Assembly: GCA_002469975.1 (NCBI GenBank)
Contig: DKMG01000095.1
Coordinates: 1 to 45,063, forward strand
From: Proteobacteria bacterium UBA7420
GTDB lineage: Bacteria > Pseudomonadota > Gammaproteobacteria > Magnimaribacterales > D2472
Direction: 5' to 3'
DNA length: 45,063 nt
Shown here piece after piece: positions 26,604 to 35,658 of the stretch. The notes under the pieces were generated by a model. The model ran no database searches, had not been told where the DNA came from, and saw nothing but the letters and a program-made list of their open reading frames with translations. The translations under genes and the position numbers were made by a program. Within the stretch, counting starts at the first letter, position 1. The number at the start of each line of letters is the position of its first letter.

Positions 26604-27494
26604 CTAGGAGTCCAGCTGATCCATATTTTGGATTGCCTTGTTCATCTGTCTTTCTCTGGTAGCGTGTTCATTGACTGCCTTTAGCATGGCATCAGTTTTT
26701 TTCTGAAGGTCTTCGGTAGAACTTCCAAAATTTGCAAACTCTTTTTTTAGCTTGCCAAACTCTGTCATGATTTCGCCTGCCCGTTCATTTAATGCAAGAG
26801 TGCGAAAGCCCATATGAACACTGATGAGATAGGCTGCTAGGGAATTTGGGCCCATAATCAGCACTCTGTTGTCCCTAAAGATTTCTTCCCTGATGTTACC
26901 AATGGAGTCGATGAGCTGCATCAAAGATTCGCTTGGTATATACATAATTCCCAAATCGACAGTCACACCTGATTGCATGTATTTACTATTAATGTCCAAG
27001 GCATCCTTAAAGACATGCCTGCGAATATCATCAATCGCTTTTTTAATTAGCTGGGCATCACTATTATCCACAGCCGCAAGGTAACTATCGAAGAGACCTG
27101 AGGGAAATTTAGCATCTATGGGCAAGAGCAATCCCTCGGGGAGCTTGATGGCAAATTCCACTCTTTTACCAGATCCAACAATCACTTCTGCATTTGCTGT
27201 GTATTGATTGGCATGGAAGATATCTTTGATGATGGCATCGAGAGACCACTCACCAAATTTCCCGGCCAGAGTGCCGCCCGATAAATATCGATTCAGCTTA
27301 CTGAGAGGGTCTTGAAAGGACTGGATGTCCTTGGATAGATCAAACAAGGTGGCTTCTTGTCTTTCTACTGCTTTATCCAGATCTCTAAGAGATTCTTTCG
27401 AGCTAACAGATGCAGCATCAGGCTTTAAATTTAAATAAATTAAGATCCCCAGCAAGAGGATGATTACAACCAAAAGTATTGATATGTACGCCAC
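26604..27494 (-). CDS. rmuC: RmuC-domain protein
   Basis: RmuC-family protein with one N-terminal TM (about 3-22), a short helical linker (about 35-60) and the RmuC nuclease-like domain: GKFGEWSLDAIIKDIF, LLPIDAKFPSGLFDSYL and MGPNSLAAYLISVHMGF. RmuC limits inversions at short repeats in E. coli and has a PD-(D/E)XK-like fold. At 296 aa it is far shorter than E. coli RmuC (475 aa), lacking most of the coiled coil and C-terminal extension. Confidence 0.87.
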   Translation of the reverse strand: MAYISILLVVIILLLGILIYLNLKPDAASVSSKESLRDLDKAVERQEATLFDLSKDIQSFQDPLSKLNRYLSGGTLAGKFGEWSLDAIIKDIFHANQYTANAEVIVGSGKRVEFAIKLPEGLLLPIDAKFPSGLFDSYLAAVDNSDAQLIKKAIDDIRRHVFKDALDINSKYMQSGVTVDLGIMYIPSESLMQLIDSIGNIREEIFRDNRVLIMGPNSLAAYLISVHMGFRTLALNERAGEIMTEFGKLKKEFANFGSSTEDLQKKTDAMLKAVNEHATRERQMNKAIQNMDQLDS

Positions 27495-27543
27495 TTATTA
27501 CTTTATCCTATAAAATATATTCACCAATATAGCTAATGATACT

Positions 27544-28752
27544 ATGGAAAAATCTTTGGAATCTAAATTCACTGCCTTAAAAGCACAAGGCCTATCAATT
27601 GACTTAACTCGAGGCAAGCCAGGATCAGAGCAGTTGGATTTATCTAATTTATTGCTGAGCATGGAGGTTTCCCCTCAGAGTTCCAATGGAACTGATGTGC
27701 GAAACTATGGAGAGCCCCTGGGCATCTTGGAGGCAAGAGAGCTTGGTGCAAGCCTCTTGTCAGCCCCAATAGACAGCACCTTAGTTGGAGAGCAATCTAG
27801 CCTGTTGTTGATCTATCAATTGATTCTTGCAAACTACTTATTTGGTCTAAAAAATCCCTGGAAAGATCAAGAGAATCTTAAATTTATATGCCCCGTACCT
27901 GGTTTTGATAGACACTTTAGGCTGCTTGAAGATTTTGGAATAGAGATGTTAACCGTTCCTTTGACCGGATCTGGAATTGACATGAAAGCTGTGCATGCAC
28001 TGCTGCAAGAGCATGAGAATATTAAGGGTATTATTTGTGTGCCACGGCACTCTAATCCAACAGGCGATACTTACACTGATGAAAATATTTCAGCCCTGCT
28101 TGAAGCTGGTAAAGCTTATTCTGAGGAGTTTTTATTTATTTTTGATCATGCGTATTTGCTTCATGATTTTTTACCTTCGCTATGTCAAACACCAACCTGG
28201 GAGCTAATTAAGCAATCTGAAGTAGAGGATCAAGCAGCAGTTTTTTGCTCATTCTCCAAGGTTACTTTCGGCGGTGGCGGCTTGGCTTTTGCAGCAGCAG
28301 GCAAGCCGGTCTTTGATTTATTGATAAGACAAAGAGCCTCCATGATTGTGTGCTCTGATAAACCCAATCAATTACGCCATGTACAATTTCTAAAAGATCA
28401 TGCTGGGGTTATTAAGCACATGAGCAAGCATGCTGAGATTGTTCGACCTAAATTTGAACTAGCTTTTGCAGCTTTGGATGCTTTAAGTCCTGACATAGGA
28501 GATTATCAAAGACCAACTGGCGGGTACTTTATTTCATACAATGCTAAGCGACCCATCGCGACAAGAGTTATTGAGCTTTGCAAGGAAGTGGGGGTATTAA
28601 TTACACCAGCAGGATCAACCTTTCCTCATTTTCTTGATCCCTTGGATTCAAACATTCGACTGGCACCTACTTTTTTAGGAATTGATGAGCTAAAGATTGC
28701 AATGGATGTGTTCGTGACCGCCTTGGAAATAGCCCATCAAGAAACTGCTTAG
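27544..28752 (+). CDS. Aspartate-aminotransferase-like PLP enzyme (AspT type Ic)
   Basis: 402-aa fold-type I aminotransferase of the MocR-like group without a DNA-binding domain (Aminotran_MocR), the class of Corynebacterium aspartate aminotransferase AspT. The PLP lysine is K239 in SFSKVTFGGGGLAF; DLTRGKPGSEQLDLS, YGEPLGILEAR, PRHSNPTGDTYT and the C-terminal arginine in NIRLAPTFLG are seen. The predicted reaction is aspartate to oxaloacetate transamination; the substrate is inferred. The stop overlaps hspQ by 4 bp. Confidence 0.85.
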   Translation: MEKSLESKFTALKAQGLSIDLTRGKPGSEQLDLSNLLLSMEVSPQSSNGTDVRNYGEPLGILEARELGASLLSAPIDSTLVGEQSSLLLIYQLILANYLFGLKNPWKDQENLKFICPVPGFDRHFRLLEDFGIEMLTVPLTGSGIDMKAVHALLQEHENIKGIICVPRHSNPTGDTYTDENISALLEAGKAYSEEFLFIFDHAYLLHDFLPSLCQTPTWELIKQSEVEDQAAVFCSFSKVTFGGGGLAFAAAGKPVFDLLIRQRASMIVCSDKPNQLRHVQFLKDHAGVIKHMSKHAEIVRPKFELAFAALDALSPDIGDYQRPTGGYFISYNAKRPIATRVIELCKEVGVLITPAGSTFPHFLDPLDSNIRLAPTFLGIDELKIAMDVFVTALEIAHQETA

Positions 28753-29093
28753 TTTATAGCTCTTGCCATGGGTATAAATTTACCATTTTCAAAATGAGAG
28801 AAGAGGTTTTGAATTTCAGGGTGCTTGGGCAAGTCCTCTGATTCATCGTGGAGTAAATTTTGCTCTGAAACATATGCAATATAAAAAATATGCCCATTTT
28901 CTGCAAAGAGATGATAGAAGGGTTGATTTTTAATGGGTCGAATAGAAGATGGAATCGACTGATACCATTCTTCGGTATTATTGAACTCCGGATCGACATC
29001 AAAGATCACGCCGCGAAAATCTAAAAACCTATGCTTGACCACCGCTCCGATCGCAAACTTTGTTTCTACTAACTCTTGTTTTATATTGTCCAT
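28749..29093 (-). CDS. hspQ: Heat-shock protein HspQ (YccV family)
   Basis: 114-aa protein of the YccV/HspQ hemimethylated-DNA-binding fold. KFAIGAVVKHRFLDFRGVIFDVDPEF and PFYHLFAENG match the family, and YVSEQNLL aligns with the YLAEAQL region of E. coli HspQ. In enterics HspQ promotes Lon-dependent degradation and limits DnaA. ATG 29093 gives the usual N-terminus; the frame from 29129 would add 12 unlikely residues and almost touch ybjQ. Confidence 0.87.
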   Translation of the reverse strand: MDNIKQELVETKFAIGAVVKHRFLDFRGVIFDVDPEFNNTEEWYQSIPSSIRPIKNQPFYHLFAENGHIFYIAYVSEQNLLHDESEDLPKHPEIQNLFSHFENGKFIPMARAIN

Positions 29094-29132
29094 ATCAATA
29101 AGTAAATTATACCCAGTTAATAGGCACAAATA

Positions 29133-29450
29133 ATGTTAGTTTCCTCGACCCCGACCATAGAAGGCAAAAAAATTGAAACCTACCACGGTGTTGTAACCGG
29201 TAGCACCGTTCGAGCTCGACATCTGGGCACAGATATTCTGGCGACTTTAAAAAATCTAATTGGTGGAGAGCTCAAGAGCTACTCTATTTTATTAACTGCT
29301 GCACGAGAAGAAGCAGTTGACCGAATGATTGCAAACGCAGAGGCACTAGATGCTAATGCAATTCTAAATTTTAGATTCCAAACCTCTACCATTGCAGCTG
29401 GAGCTTCTGAAGTTATTGCTTATGGAACAGCGGTAACACTAGGTGATTAA
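29133..29450 (+). CDS. YbjQ/UPF0145 family protein
   Basis: 105-aa protein of the YbjQ (DUF74) family, sometimes annotated as heavy-metal-binding, forming pentameric rings in solved structures; its function is unknown. The family pattern is VVTGSTVRARH, the ARxxAxxRM-like helix REEAVDRMIANAEALDANAI and a final IAYGTAV strand. It begins 39 bp from the divergent hspQ start and overlaps the next gene by 8 bp. Confidence 0.9.
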   Translation: MLVSSTPTIEGKKIETYHGVVTGSTVRARHLGTDILATLKNLIGGELKSYSILLTAAREEAVDRMIANAEALDANAILNFRFQTSTIAAGASEVIAYGTAVTLGD

Positions 29451-30066
29451 CTCTATTAAAGTTTTTGGAGAGCGGCATTGCGGGACTAATGCCATCGGCT
29501 ATTTTGCTGGTAAAAACTTCAATCTAAGATTTCAACATTACGATTTTCTTGGGTGGAAGCATCGTTTAGCTCCCAAGCAAGAAGAGTGGTCAAAGTTTAC
29601 TGTAGATCAGTGCCTCTTTATCTTCTGCTTAAGAAACCCATACTCATGGTTGAAGGCCATGCATCGAGAGCCTTACTATGACCATTACCCAAAAATCAAA
29701 GAGCTGAGTTTTGAACAATTTATTCAATTCTCCATTGAGGATTATGAAAACTCTATAACTATGTGGAATCAAAAAAATGCGAGCTATTTAAGCATGGCGG
29801 CTGAGGTTCCGCATGCGATGATTGTTCCCCTAGAAAGATTTCATTCTTCTCAGGCAGGAGTTCATTTAGAGATTCAGCAGATTCTTGGGTATTCAGATAC
29901 ACCCCTCATTCCCATGCAAGATTATGTCAATGGCAGAGGGGTGCATGCTCAAAAAGATATTGAATCTGCATTAGCCATCCCCACATTAGATCAAAATGTC
30001 ATAGAATTAATTAATGCCTCTTTGTCCCAAAAGGTCATGAAGCAATGCAATTATCAACAGATTTAA
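29443..30066 (+). CDS. Sulfotransferase-like protein, unassigned
   Basis: 207-aa soluble protein. GERHCGTNAIGYF near the N-terminus resembles the 5'-phosphosulfate-binding loop of PAPS-dependent sulfotransferases (usually GxxRSGTT), and FCLRNPYSWLKAMHREPY resembles their 3'-phosphate motif. The catalytic residues and acceptor cannot be assigned, so I call it only sulfotransferase-like. The GTG start at 29443 overlaps the ybjQ stop by 8 bp, suggesting co-translation. It might be a recently acquired cargo gene in this small plus-strand group. Confidence 0.55.
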   Translation: MINSIKVFGERHCGTNAIGYFAGKNFNLRFQHYDFLGWKHRLAPKQEEWSKFTVDQCLFIFCLRNPYSWLKAMHREPYYDHYPKIKELSFEQFIQFSIEDYENSITMWNQKNASYLSMAAEVPHAMIVPLERFHSSQAGVHLEIQQILGYSDTPLIPMQDYVNGRGVHAQKDIESALAIPTLDQNVIELINASLSQKVMKQCNYQQI

Positions 30067-30081
30067 AACCAAGACAAAAAT

Positions 30082-30306
30082 ATGAACAACAAAGAAAAAG
30101 CTGCATTCAGGGAAAGTGTCATAGTCGTCATGATGGGCTTAGCCATCAATTTCCCCCTACAAACTTTTCTGCTTTGGCTCACCATTGACAGTTGGAGCTG
30201 GACGAATACCTTGGCCATCTCTCTTTTCACACAAGCAATTTTAACTGTGGTGGCCTTGATTAGAGTGTATTCAATTCGAATGAGGTTTCTGCGAGGAAAA
30301 TTTTGA
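30082..30306 (+). CDS. Small two-TM membrane protein
   Basis: 74-aa protein with two hydrophobic segments (about 13-33 and 40-61) and a basic C-terminus (RVYSIRMRFLRGK). The ending TVVALIRVYSIRMRF resembles small membrane proteins found on phage and accessory islands (DUF7220-like), but I cannot assign a function. It starts 15 bp after the sulfotransferase-like gene and seems part of that short operon. Confidence 0.6.
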   Translation: MNNKEKAAFRESVIVVMMGLAINFPLQTFLLWLTIDSWSWTNTLAISLFTQAILTVVALIRVYSIRMRFLRGKF

Positions 30307-30362
30307 GCCTCCCAATGATCGATTATGGCTATCAGGCTCTTTATACTGAATGCCCAATGACA

Positions 30363-31730
30363 TTATTTAATTGATCTAAGCGACCTCACATTAGATTCAA
30401 TAAATTTCATAATAGCAGCGGCGACATTAACTCCAGAGGTTGATTCTATTCCCTCTAGCCCAGGTGAGCTATTTACCTCAAGCACTTTTGGGCCATCATT
30501 CGTTCTTATAATATCAACGCCGGCCACATTTAAACCAAGTACCCTAGAGGCTCGAATCGCGATATCTCTTTCCTCTTTTGTGATCTCAATTGGGCTGCCA
30601 GAGCCACCAGCGTGAAGGTTGGATTTAAATTCACCTTCTGCAGCTGTCCTTAGCATGGAGGCCACCACTTTTCTACCTACTACAAAACACCTTAGATCTG
30701 AGCCACCTGCTTCTTTAATAAATTCTTGGGAGATAAAATTTGCATCCAGCCCCTGAAATGCACCAATGACTGCAGATGCTGCCTTGCTAGTCTCAGCTAA
30801 CACGACTCCCCGACCTCCAGTGCTATTTAAAAGCTTTAAGACCAAAGGTGATCCTCCCGTCAACGCAATAAGATTCTTTGTATCTTTTGGGGAACTTGCA
30901 AAAGCTGTATCTGGCATTGGAATTTTATGACGGACTAGAATTTGATGTGCAGCTAATTTATCTCTAGAGGATCCAATGGCATCTGCTGAATTTATACAAT
31001 ATGTTCCCATAGCTTGAAACTGACGAACTACAGCCATCCCGTAAAAAGTAACTGAAACACCAATTCTAGGAATAACAGCATCATAGTGGGGCAGAGCCAC
31101 ACCATCATAATGAATTTCTGGATTTCTAGAGTTAATGTTCAGGTAACATCTTTTGGTATTAATAACATCAACTTCATGATTCATGCTTTCCGCTACCTGA
31201 ATGAACCTTTTTATTGAGTAATTCTTTGGACTCATCGTTAAGATAGCAATCTTTAAACTACCGAAAGATGGCTTGTTCTTGACGATCTTTTTGTACTTCT
31301 CATAAGATAGCTCTGGCTGCATAAAAGAGGCATCAGGAATTACCGTGAGTTTTTCTAGGGCTTGCCTGCCCAAGATCATTCTGTAAGCCATATTTTCTCT
31401 ATTGGTTAATGAAATCTCTATGTCCCATGTTTTTGGCCCTATTTTTATAGATGTGGAAATAATATATCTGAGTTCTGATGCCCCATTTGAGGAGGTCACC
31501 TCTCGCTGATCAATTACTTTTGCTGAGCACAGAATCCTTACTTCTGGCTGCTGAACATCTGGCGACAACTCAAAAATTACTTTTCTATTTTTAGCTGTGC
31601 CAGCTAATCTAATATTGTTTGCATGAAGAGCAGAAGTTTTAGCACCAGTATCAGTTTTAATTTTTAAGGCTGAAATACCAAGTTTTGGAAATGACGCCCA
31701 TTCTTCCCATCCAATTTGAAAATCTTTCAT
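30363..31730 (-). CDS. RimB-like protease domain fused to RimK-type ATP-grasp ligase
   Basis: 455-aa two-domain protein. Residues 6-140 match the PF05618 aspartyl-protease-fold domain (RimB-like) with TDTGAKTSALHA (D27-T-G-A). Residues 150-445 form a RimK-type ATP-grasp ligase: substrate domain (AILTMSPKNYSI, VIPRIG), then LLNSTGGRGVVLAE, QEFIKEAGGSDLRCFVVG, GGSG and VLEVNSSPGLEGI. RimK adds glutamate residues to ribosomal protein S6; the target here may differ. PF05618 proteins are usually separate partners of RimK. ATG 31730 is preferred to TTG 31736. The upstream transporter gene lies 32 bp away on the same strand. Confidence 0.88.
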   Translation of the reverse strand: MKDFQIGWEEWASFPKLGISALKIKTDTGAKTSALHANNIRLAGTAKNRKVIFELSPDVQQPEVRILCSAKVIDQREVTSSNGASELRYIISTSIKIGPKTWDIEISLTNRENMAYRMILGRQALEKLTVIPDASFMQPELSYEKYKKIVKNKPSFGSLKIAILTMSPKNYSIKRFIQVAESMNHEVDVINTKRCYLNINSRNPEIHYDGVALPHYDAVIPRIGVSVTFYGMAVVRQFQAMGTYCINSADAIGSSRDKLAAHQILVRHKIPMPDTAFASSPKDTKNLIALTGGSPLVLKLLNSTGGRGVVLAETSKAASAVIGAFQGLDANFISQEFIKEAGGSDLRCFVVGRKVVASMLRTAAEGEFKSNLHAGGSGSPIEITKEERDIAIRASRVLGLNVAGVDIIRTNDGPKVLEVNSSPGLEGIESTSGVNVAAAIMKFIESNVRSLRSIK

Positions 31731-31762
31731 CGGCAAATTATATGCTGAAGATGGCGTTTTGA

Positions 31763-33187
31763 TTATAGATTTTTAATTTGGAGATCAGCTTTAATTTTTT
31801 GATGCGATTGCTTAGTAATTTTATAACGTGCATAAAAAAATGCCGCAATTAAACCCCAGATCATTGCAAAAGGGCCATCAATTAAACCAAGATGAAATAT
31901 AGTCTCATTAGAGATCTCTCCAGGCTTACTATTAGTTGGAAAGTTAATAAAATCCAATGCAAGCCCCGCAACCACATGACCAATGCCGCTTGAAGTCTTT
32001 GCAAAGAGGGTCCTTGCTGCATAAAAAACCCCTTCCTGCCTTACGCCTGTATTGAGTTCGTGCTCATCTGCTATGTCTGCCAAGGCAGACATCACGCTGA
32101 TGTTTAAAACTGAACCGCCGACAGAGGTAATGGAGCCAAAAAAAATAATAAAGATAACTAAATTTGTTGAGCTATTTTCTGGGGCTAGCCCTAGCAGCCT
32201 TAGATTTACCGCAGCAGACCAGAAGATACTCAGCACAATTACACTGACAACCATGATCACCGGCTTATCAAATCTTTGGTGCAGCCTTGCCGTGATTGCA
32301 AACCCAAGACCGAATCCTAAAATATTATTAATGACTAATAGCCCAATTTGTGTGGGTGAGAGCTCCCAAAAAAAGGTCCCCATATAAATGGCAAGTGTTT
32401 CATGAGTTCCTATAAGAAGGGTAATAAAAAACATTCCAGCAACCAGTCTTAAATAGTTTCGATTGCCAAGCGCTCCAATAATATCTTGCAATAAATCCAT
32501 AGGTGAAATTTTGGGAGTACTATCTAAAGGCTGTTTTAAATAAGGAATGCGATCTCTTGTAAAGTATGCAGAAGATAGGATGCATACAGCAATTAAGATG
32601 GTGCTGAAGATAACGATAGGGGTATATGCCGCTTGATTGAGCTGACCAATTTCTTCTCCCGAAAAATTAGGAAACACAAGAAACCATGCAAATATATGCA
32701 TGATAATCACGCCCATGTAGCCAAGAAGATTGTTGTAACTCATCACTCTACTTCTCTCAATATAATCCTCTGAGAGCTCTGCGCCGAGAGCTAAATGAGG
32801 AACCGCAAACAAGGTAATGCTAACTCTCAGAATAATTGTGGTTCCAATCAACCAGGCAAATAATCCATAGTTTGATAGCCCATCAGGCGGGAAAAACATT
32901 AAGCAGATTGCCAGCACAGTGGGGAAGGGAGCAAAGAACATAAACGGATGCCTGCGTCCCCATTTAGATTTAAAGCGATCAGAGATAGATCCCATAACAG
33001 GATCAGAGATTGCATCAAAAATAATGGCTATTAATACTGCAAACCCGGTAAGAGAGCCTGAAAGACCGAGAACCTGATTATAGAAAAAGAAAGTGATGCC
33101 TGAAAATATCCAGTTTGTTGCAGCCTCACCGGTGGCGCCTATACCAAAAGCTAATTTAGTTTTTACTGTTAGTTGTTCTGCGTCCAA
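31763..33187 (-). CDS. GPH/MelB-like MFS transporter
   Basis: 474-aa, 12-TM transporter of the glycoside-pentoside-hexuronide:cation symporter family (MFS_2). The family signature DAISDPVMGSISDRF followed by KWGRRHPFMFF is clear after TM2. The N-terminus carries KTKLAFGIGATGEA, typical of GPH carriers. The substrate cannot be read from sequence; family members take sugars, glycosides or other organic solutes with Na+ or H+. The start is TTG 33187, the only plausible one before the first TM. It is divergent from the PhzF-like gene by 56 bp. Confidence 0.87.
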   Translation of the reverse strand: MDAEQLTVKTKLAFGIGATGEAATNWIFSGITFFFYNQVLGLSGSLTGFAVLIAIIFDAISDPVMGSISDRFKSKWGRRHPFMFFAPFPTVLAICLMFFPPDGLSNYGLFAWLIGTTIILRVSITLFAVPHLALGAELSEDYIERSRVMSYNNLLGYMGVIIMHIFAWFLVFPNFSGEEIGQLNQAAYTPIVIFSTILIAVCILSSAYFTRDRIPYLKQPLDSTPKISPMDLLQDIIGALGNRNYLRLVAGMFFITLLIGTHETLAIYMGTFFWELSPTQIGLLVINNILGFGLGFAITARLHQRFDKPVIMVVSVIVLSIFWSAAVNLRLLGLAPENSSTNLVIFIIFFGSITSVGGSVLNISVMSALADIADEHELNTGVRQEGVFYAARTLFAKTSSGIGHVVAGLALDFINFPTNSKPGEISNETIFHLGLIDGPFAMIWGLIAAFFYARYKITKQSHQKIKADLQIKNL

Positions 33188-33243
33188 GTTGATACTTTTC
33201 CCTTCATTCTAGCCTTGAAAGAGTGTTTAGGTAAAATAACTAG

Positions 33244-34032
33244 ATGGAATTAAAAATGTACCAAGTTGACGCCTTTGCTTCAAAATTATTTTCAGGCAAT
33301 CCCGCTGCGGTGGTGATTGTAGAATCTCCTCTTTCAGAAGAGTTAATGCAATCGATAGCACTAGAAAACAATCTCTCTGAAACAGCCTTTGTTAGCATTC
33401 ATGATACCCCGATATCTATTAGATGGTTTACCCCTTTAATTGAGGTTGACCTTTGTGGCCATGCCACTCTAGCAAGCGCTCAAATACTTTTCGAGCATTT
33501 CCCTGAACTGTCTGGTAATGAGATCACTTTTACTTCCAAAAGTGGAAAATTAACAGTCTCCAAGAACAAAGACAATCTTTGTCTTAATTGTCCTATAGAC
33601 CAACCAAATATTTTGGAACCTGACCCATTATTTACAGAAATCTTGGGAAAGGAGCCAGAGAAATTACTGAAAGGAAAAGATGATTATTTAGCAGTTTTTA
33701 AAACTCAAACTCAAATTGAAGAGATGCAACCACATTTTCAATTACTGTCAGAGATTCATGCTCGTGGACTTGTGATCTCTGCTCCAGGGGATGATGTAGA
33801 TTTTGTTTCTAGATGTTTTTACCCCCAGGCTGGAATTGCAGAGGATCCAGTTACAGGCTCAGCTCACACAATGCTCACTCCTTATTGGGCTAAACAATTG
33901 AAAAAAGATGAACTTTCAGCACGTCAATTATCTAAAAGAGGTGGGAATCTTGCTTGTAGACTGGCTGATGATCGAGTATTAATATCAGGTACAAGCGTGA
34001 TTTATTTTGCTGGAATCATTTCTATTGTTTAA
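33244..34032 (+). CDS. PhzF-family isomerase/epimerase
   Basis: 262-aa member of the PhzF/YddE family with a diaminopimelate-epimerase fold. SGNPAAVV, the putative catalytic glutamate E46 in NNLSETAF, DLCGHATLASA and AEDPVTGSAHT are all seen. PhzF itself isomerises dihydro-3-hydroxyanthranilate, but no other phenazine gene occurs here, so the substrate is unknown. It is followed by MAPEG after 28 bp. Confidence 0.88.
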   Translation: MELKMYQVDAFASKLFSGNPAAVVIVESPLSEELMQSIALENNLSETAFVSIHDTPISIRWFTPLIEVDLCGHATLASAQILFEHFPELSGNEITFTSKSGKLTVSKNKDNLCLNCPIDQPNILEPDPLFTEILGKEPEKLLKGKDDYLAVFKTQTQIEEMQPHFQLLSEIHARGLVISAPGDDVDFVSRCFYPQAGIAEDPVTGSAHTMLTPYWAKQLKKDELSARQLSKRGGNLACRLADDRVLISGTSVIYFAGIISIV

Positions 34033-34060
34033 ACTTTAACTTTATTTATTTAGGAGAAAA

Positions 34061-34429
34061 TTGATGACCATTTATATTATCTATGCTTTATTGCTTACTA
34101 TTACTCAGGTTTGGATTGTGCCAATGGCTTTTAATGCAAACAATTTTAGCTGGCTTACCTCCAATAGAGATGAACCAATTAATTCATCAGTCATGGCGGG
34201 GCGTGCAAGTAGAGCCAGTACAAATTTACAAGAAAGCCTTCCAGCATTTTTGGCATTAGCTTTATTATCAATGCAGTTAGATATAGATGTGACAGGACTG
34301 GCATGCTGGTGGCTAGCTTTTAGGGTGGGTCATGTCATTACATATATCGCAGGCATAGCGTTATTAAGAACATTAACTTGGTTTGGCTCTATTATCTCTT
34401 TAATCATGATGGCACTAGCCTTGATATAA
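34061..34429 (+). CDS. MAPEG-family membrane protein
   Basis: 122-aa protein with four predicted TMs of the MAPEG family (membrane-associated proteins in eicosanoid and glutathione metabolism). RASRASTNLQESLPAFLALA and FRVGHVITYIAGI match bacterial MAPEG proteins, for which glutathione-dependent chemistry is suspected but rarely shown. AGGAG precedes the start. It ends just before a strong terminator. Confidence 0.85.
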   Translation: MMTIYIIYALLLTITQVWIVPMAFNANNFSWLTSNRDEPINSSVMAGRASRASTNLQESLPAFLALALLSMQLDIDVTGLACWWLAFRVGHVITYIAGIALLRTLTWFGSIISLIMMALALI

Positions 34430-34447
34430 GACAGAGAGATGCAAAGC

Positions 34448-34473
34448 AAAAAAGGGGCTAAAGCCCCTTTTTT
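34448..34473. terminator. Bidirectional rho-independent terminator
   Basis: Perfect 11-bp stem AAAAAAGGGGC / GCCCCTTTTTT with a TAAA loop. It has an A-run on one side and a T-run on the other, so it works in both directions. It lies between the MAPEG gene (+) and the MDR oxidoreductase (-), which converge here. It is the clearest intrinsic terminator in the window. Confidence 0.93.
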
Positions 34474-34504
34474 AATTAGATAAAATACTATCTTTATTTA
34501 TCTT

Positions 34505-35617
34505 TTAGCCATTAGGGTTGATTAATACTTTTTCACCAGTTGCTTGCTTGGCATACACCATCAAAGCCTCGAGAGTTAAGGCGCCCTCTAAAGAAACTTC
34601 TTGAGTGTACTTGCTAGCAAATGTAGTTTTGATTTCATTGGCAACCCTAGCTTGAAGCTCACCCACTTTTTCAAATCCAACTTTTCCTAGGAATGGTGTT
34701 AATAAAAATCCACCAATGCCCCAATACATCCCAAAAGTCCGATTATTTGGCAAAGTAATTCCAGACTGATTTAGCCCACCGTAAATATAGACTTGCTTGT
34801 GTTGAGTTGAACCATAGGGACTATACTCAGTTGCATTTTTTCTTGCTGCAACTTCCATGCAGGTTAGTATCTTTCCGGCTAATTCGCCTCCACCAGTAGC
34901 ATCAAATGCAAGAGTTGCTTTTGTTTCAATGATCGCTGCAGTTAGCTGTTCCATGAAATCATCATCAGAGGAATTACACACAAATTGTGCGCCAATGGAT
35001 TTTAATAAATCAACGTGCTCTTGTTTTCGAACAATGTTAACAAGCTGTACCCCATCATCTACACATATTTTAACAAGCATTTGGCCTAAATTAGAGGCAG
35101 CAGCTGTATGAACAAGCGCTGTGTGTCCTTCCATTTTCATGGTCTCTACCATGCCAAGAGCCGTCAACGGATTCACAAAGCTTGATGCGCAATCTCTAGG
35201 TTCGGTTCCTTCATTCATGACCATACAGCTTGCTGCAGGAAGACATCTATATTGAGAGTACATACCCCCTCCAACCACGCTCACAACTTTGCCTAATAAT
35301 TCTTGCGCATTTGCGCCGGCTTCAATTACAACCCCAGAGCCTTCGTTTCCAACGGGCATTGAAATATTAAGTCTTGGCTGCATTGCACTCATAATTGCTG
35401 CAGGAACATCCATGGTAATTTTAGAGCCTTCAACCTTAAGAGTGTTGATGTCGCCAGGTCCAAGCAATAAACCTAGATCTGATGGATTAATTGGCGTTGC
35501 CTGAACCTCTATTAAGACCTCATCATCTTTTGGCACTGGTCGGGCTGAATCAGTGATGGCTATTTCAAGCTTGCCTTGGTCGGTTACAGTAGATGTAATT
35601 TGTTTATTTGTTGTCAT
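34505..35617 (-). CDS. MDR-family zinc-type alcohol dehydrogenase/quinone reductase-like protein
   Basis: 370-aa medium-chain dehydrogenase/reductase with a GroES-like N-terminal domain (VLIEVQATPINPSDLGLLLG) and a Rossmann domain (VHTAAASNLGQMLVKIC, then GAQFVCNSSDDDF). The structural- and catalytic-zinc cysteine patterns of classical ADHs are absent, so it is closer to quinone or enoyl reductases. The substrate is unknown. Its promoter has the long-spacer layout of MerR-activated genes (35659-35689), suggesting induction by an electrophile, aldehyde, metal or oxidant. Confidence 0.82.
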   Translation of the reverse strand: MTTNKQITSTVTDQGKLEIAITDSARPVPKDDEVLIEVQATPINPSDLGLLLGPGDINTLKVEGSKITMDVPAAIMSAMQPRLNISMPVGNEGSGVVIEAGANAQELLGKVVSVVGGGMYSQYRCLPAASCMVMNEGTEPRDCASSFVNPLTALGMVETMKMEGHTALVHTAAASNLGQMLVKICVDDGVQLVNIVRKQEHVDLLKSIGAQFVCNSSDDDFMEQLTAAIIETKATLAFDATGGGELAGKILTCMEVAARKNATEYSPYGSTQHKQVYIYGGLNQSGITLPNNRTFGMYWGIGGFLLTPFLGKVGFEKVGELQARVANEIKTTFASKYTQEVSLEGALTLEALMVYAKQATGEKVLINPNG

Positions 35618-35658
35618 TTTTTCTCCAAAGAGTTAAATCATATTAATATAAGAACATC

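Noticed and set aside
30305..30339. GAGCCT/AGGCTC inverted repeat as terminator of the small-TM operon
   Set aside because: A six-base stem with a 23-base loop and only three following T residues is too weak to report as a terminator.
33244..34032. PhzF homologue as evidence of phenazine synthesis
   Set aside because: No phzA/B/D/E/G genes are nearby, and PhzF-like proteins are widespread isomerases with unrelated roles.
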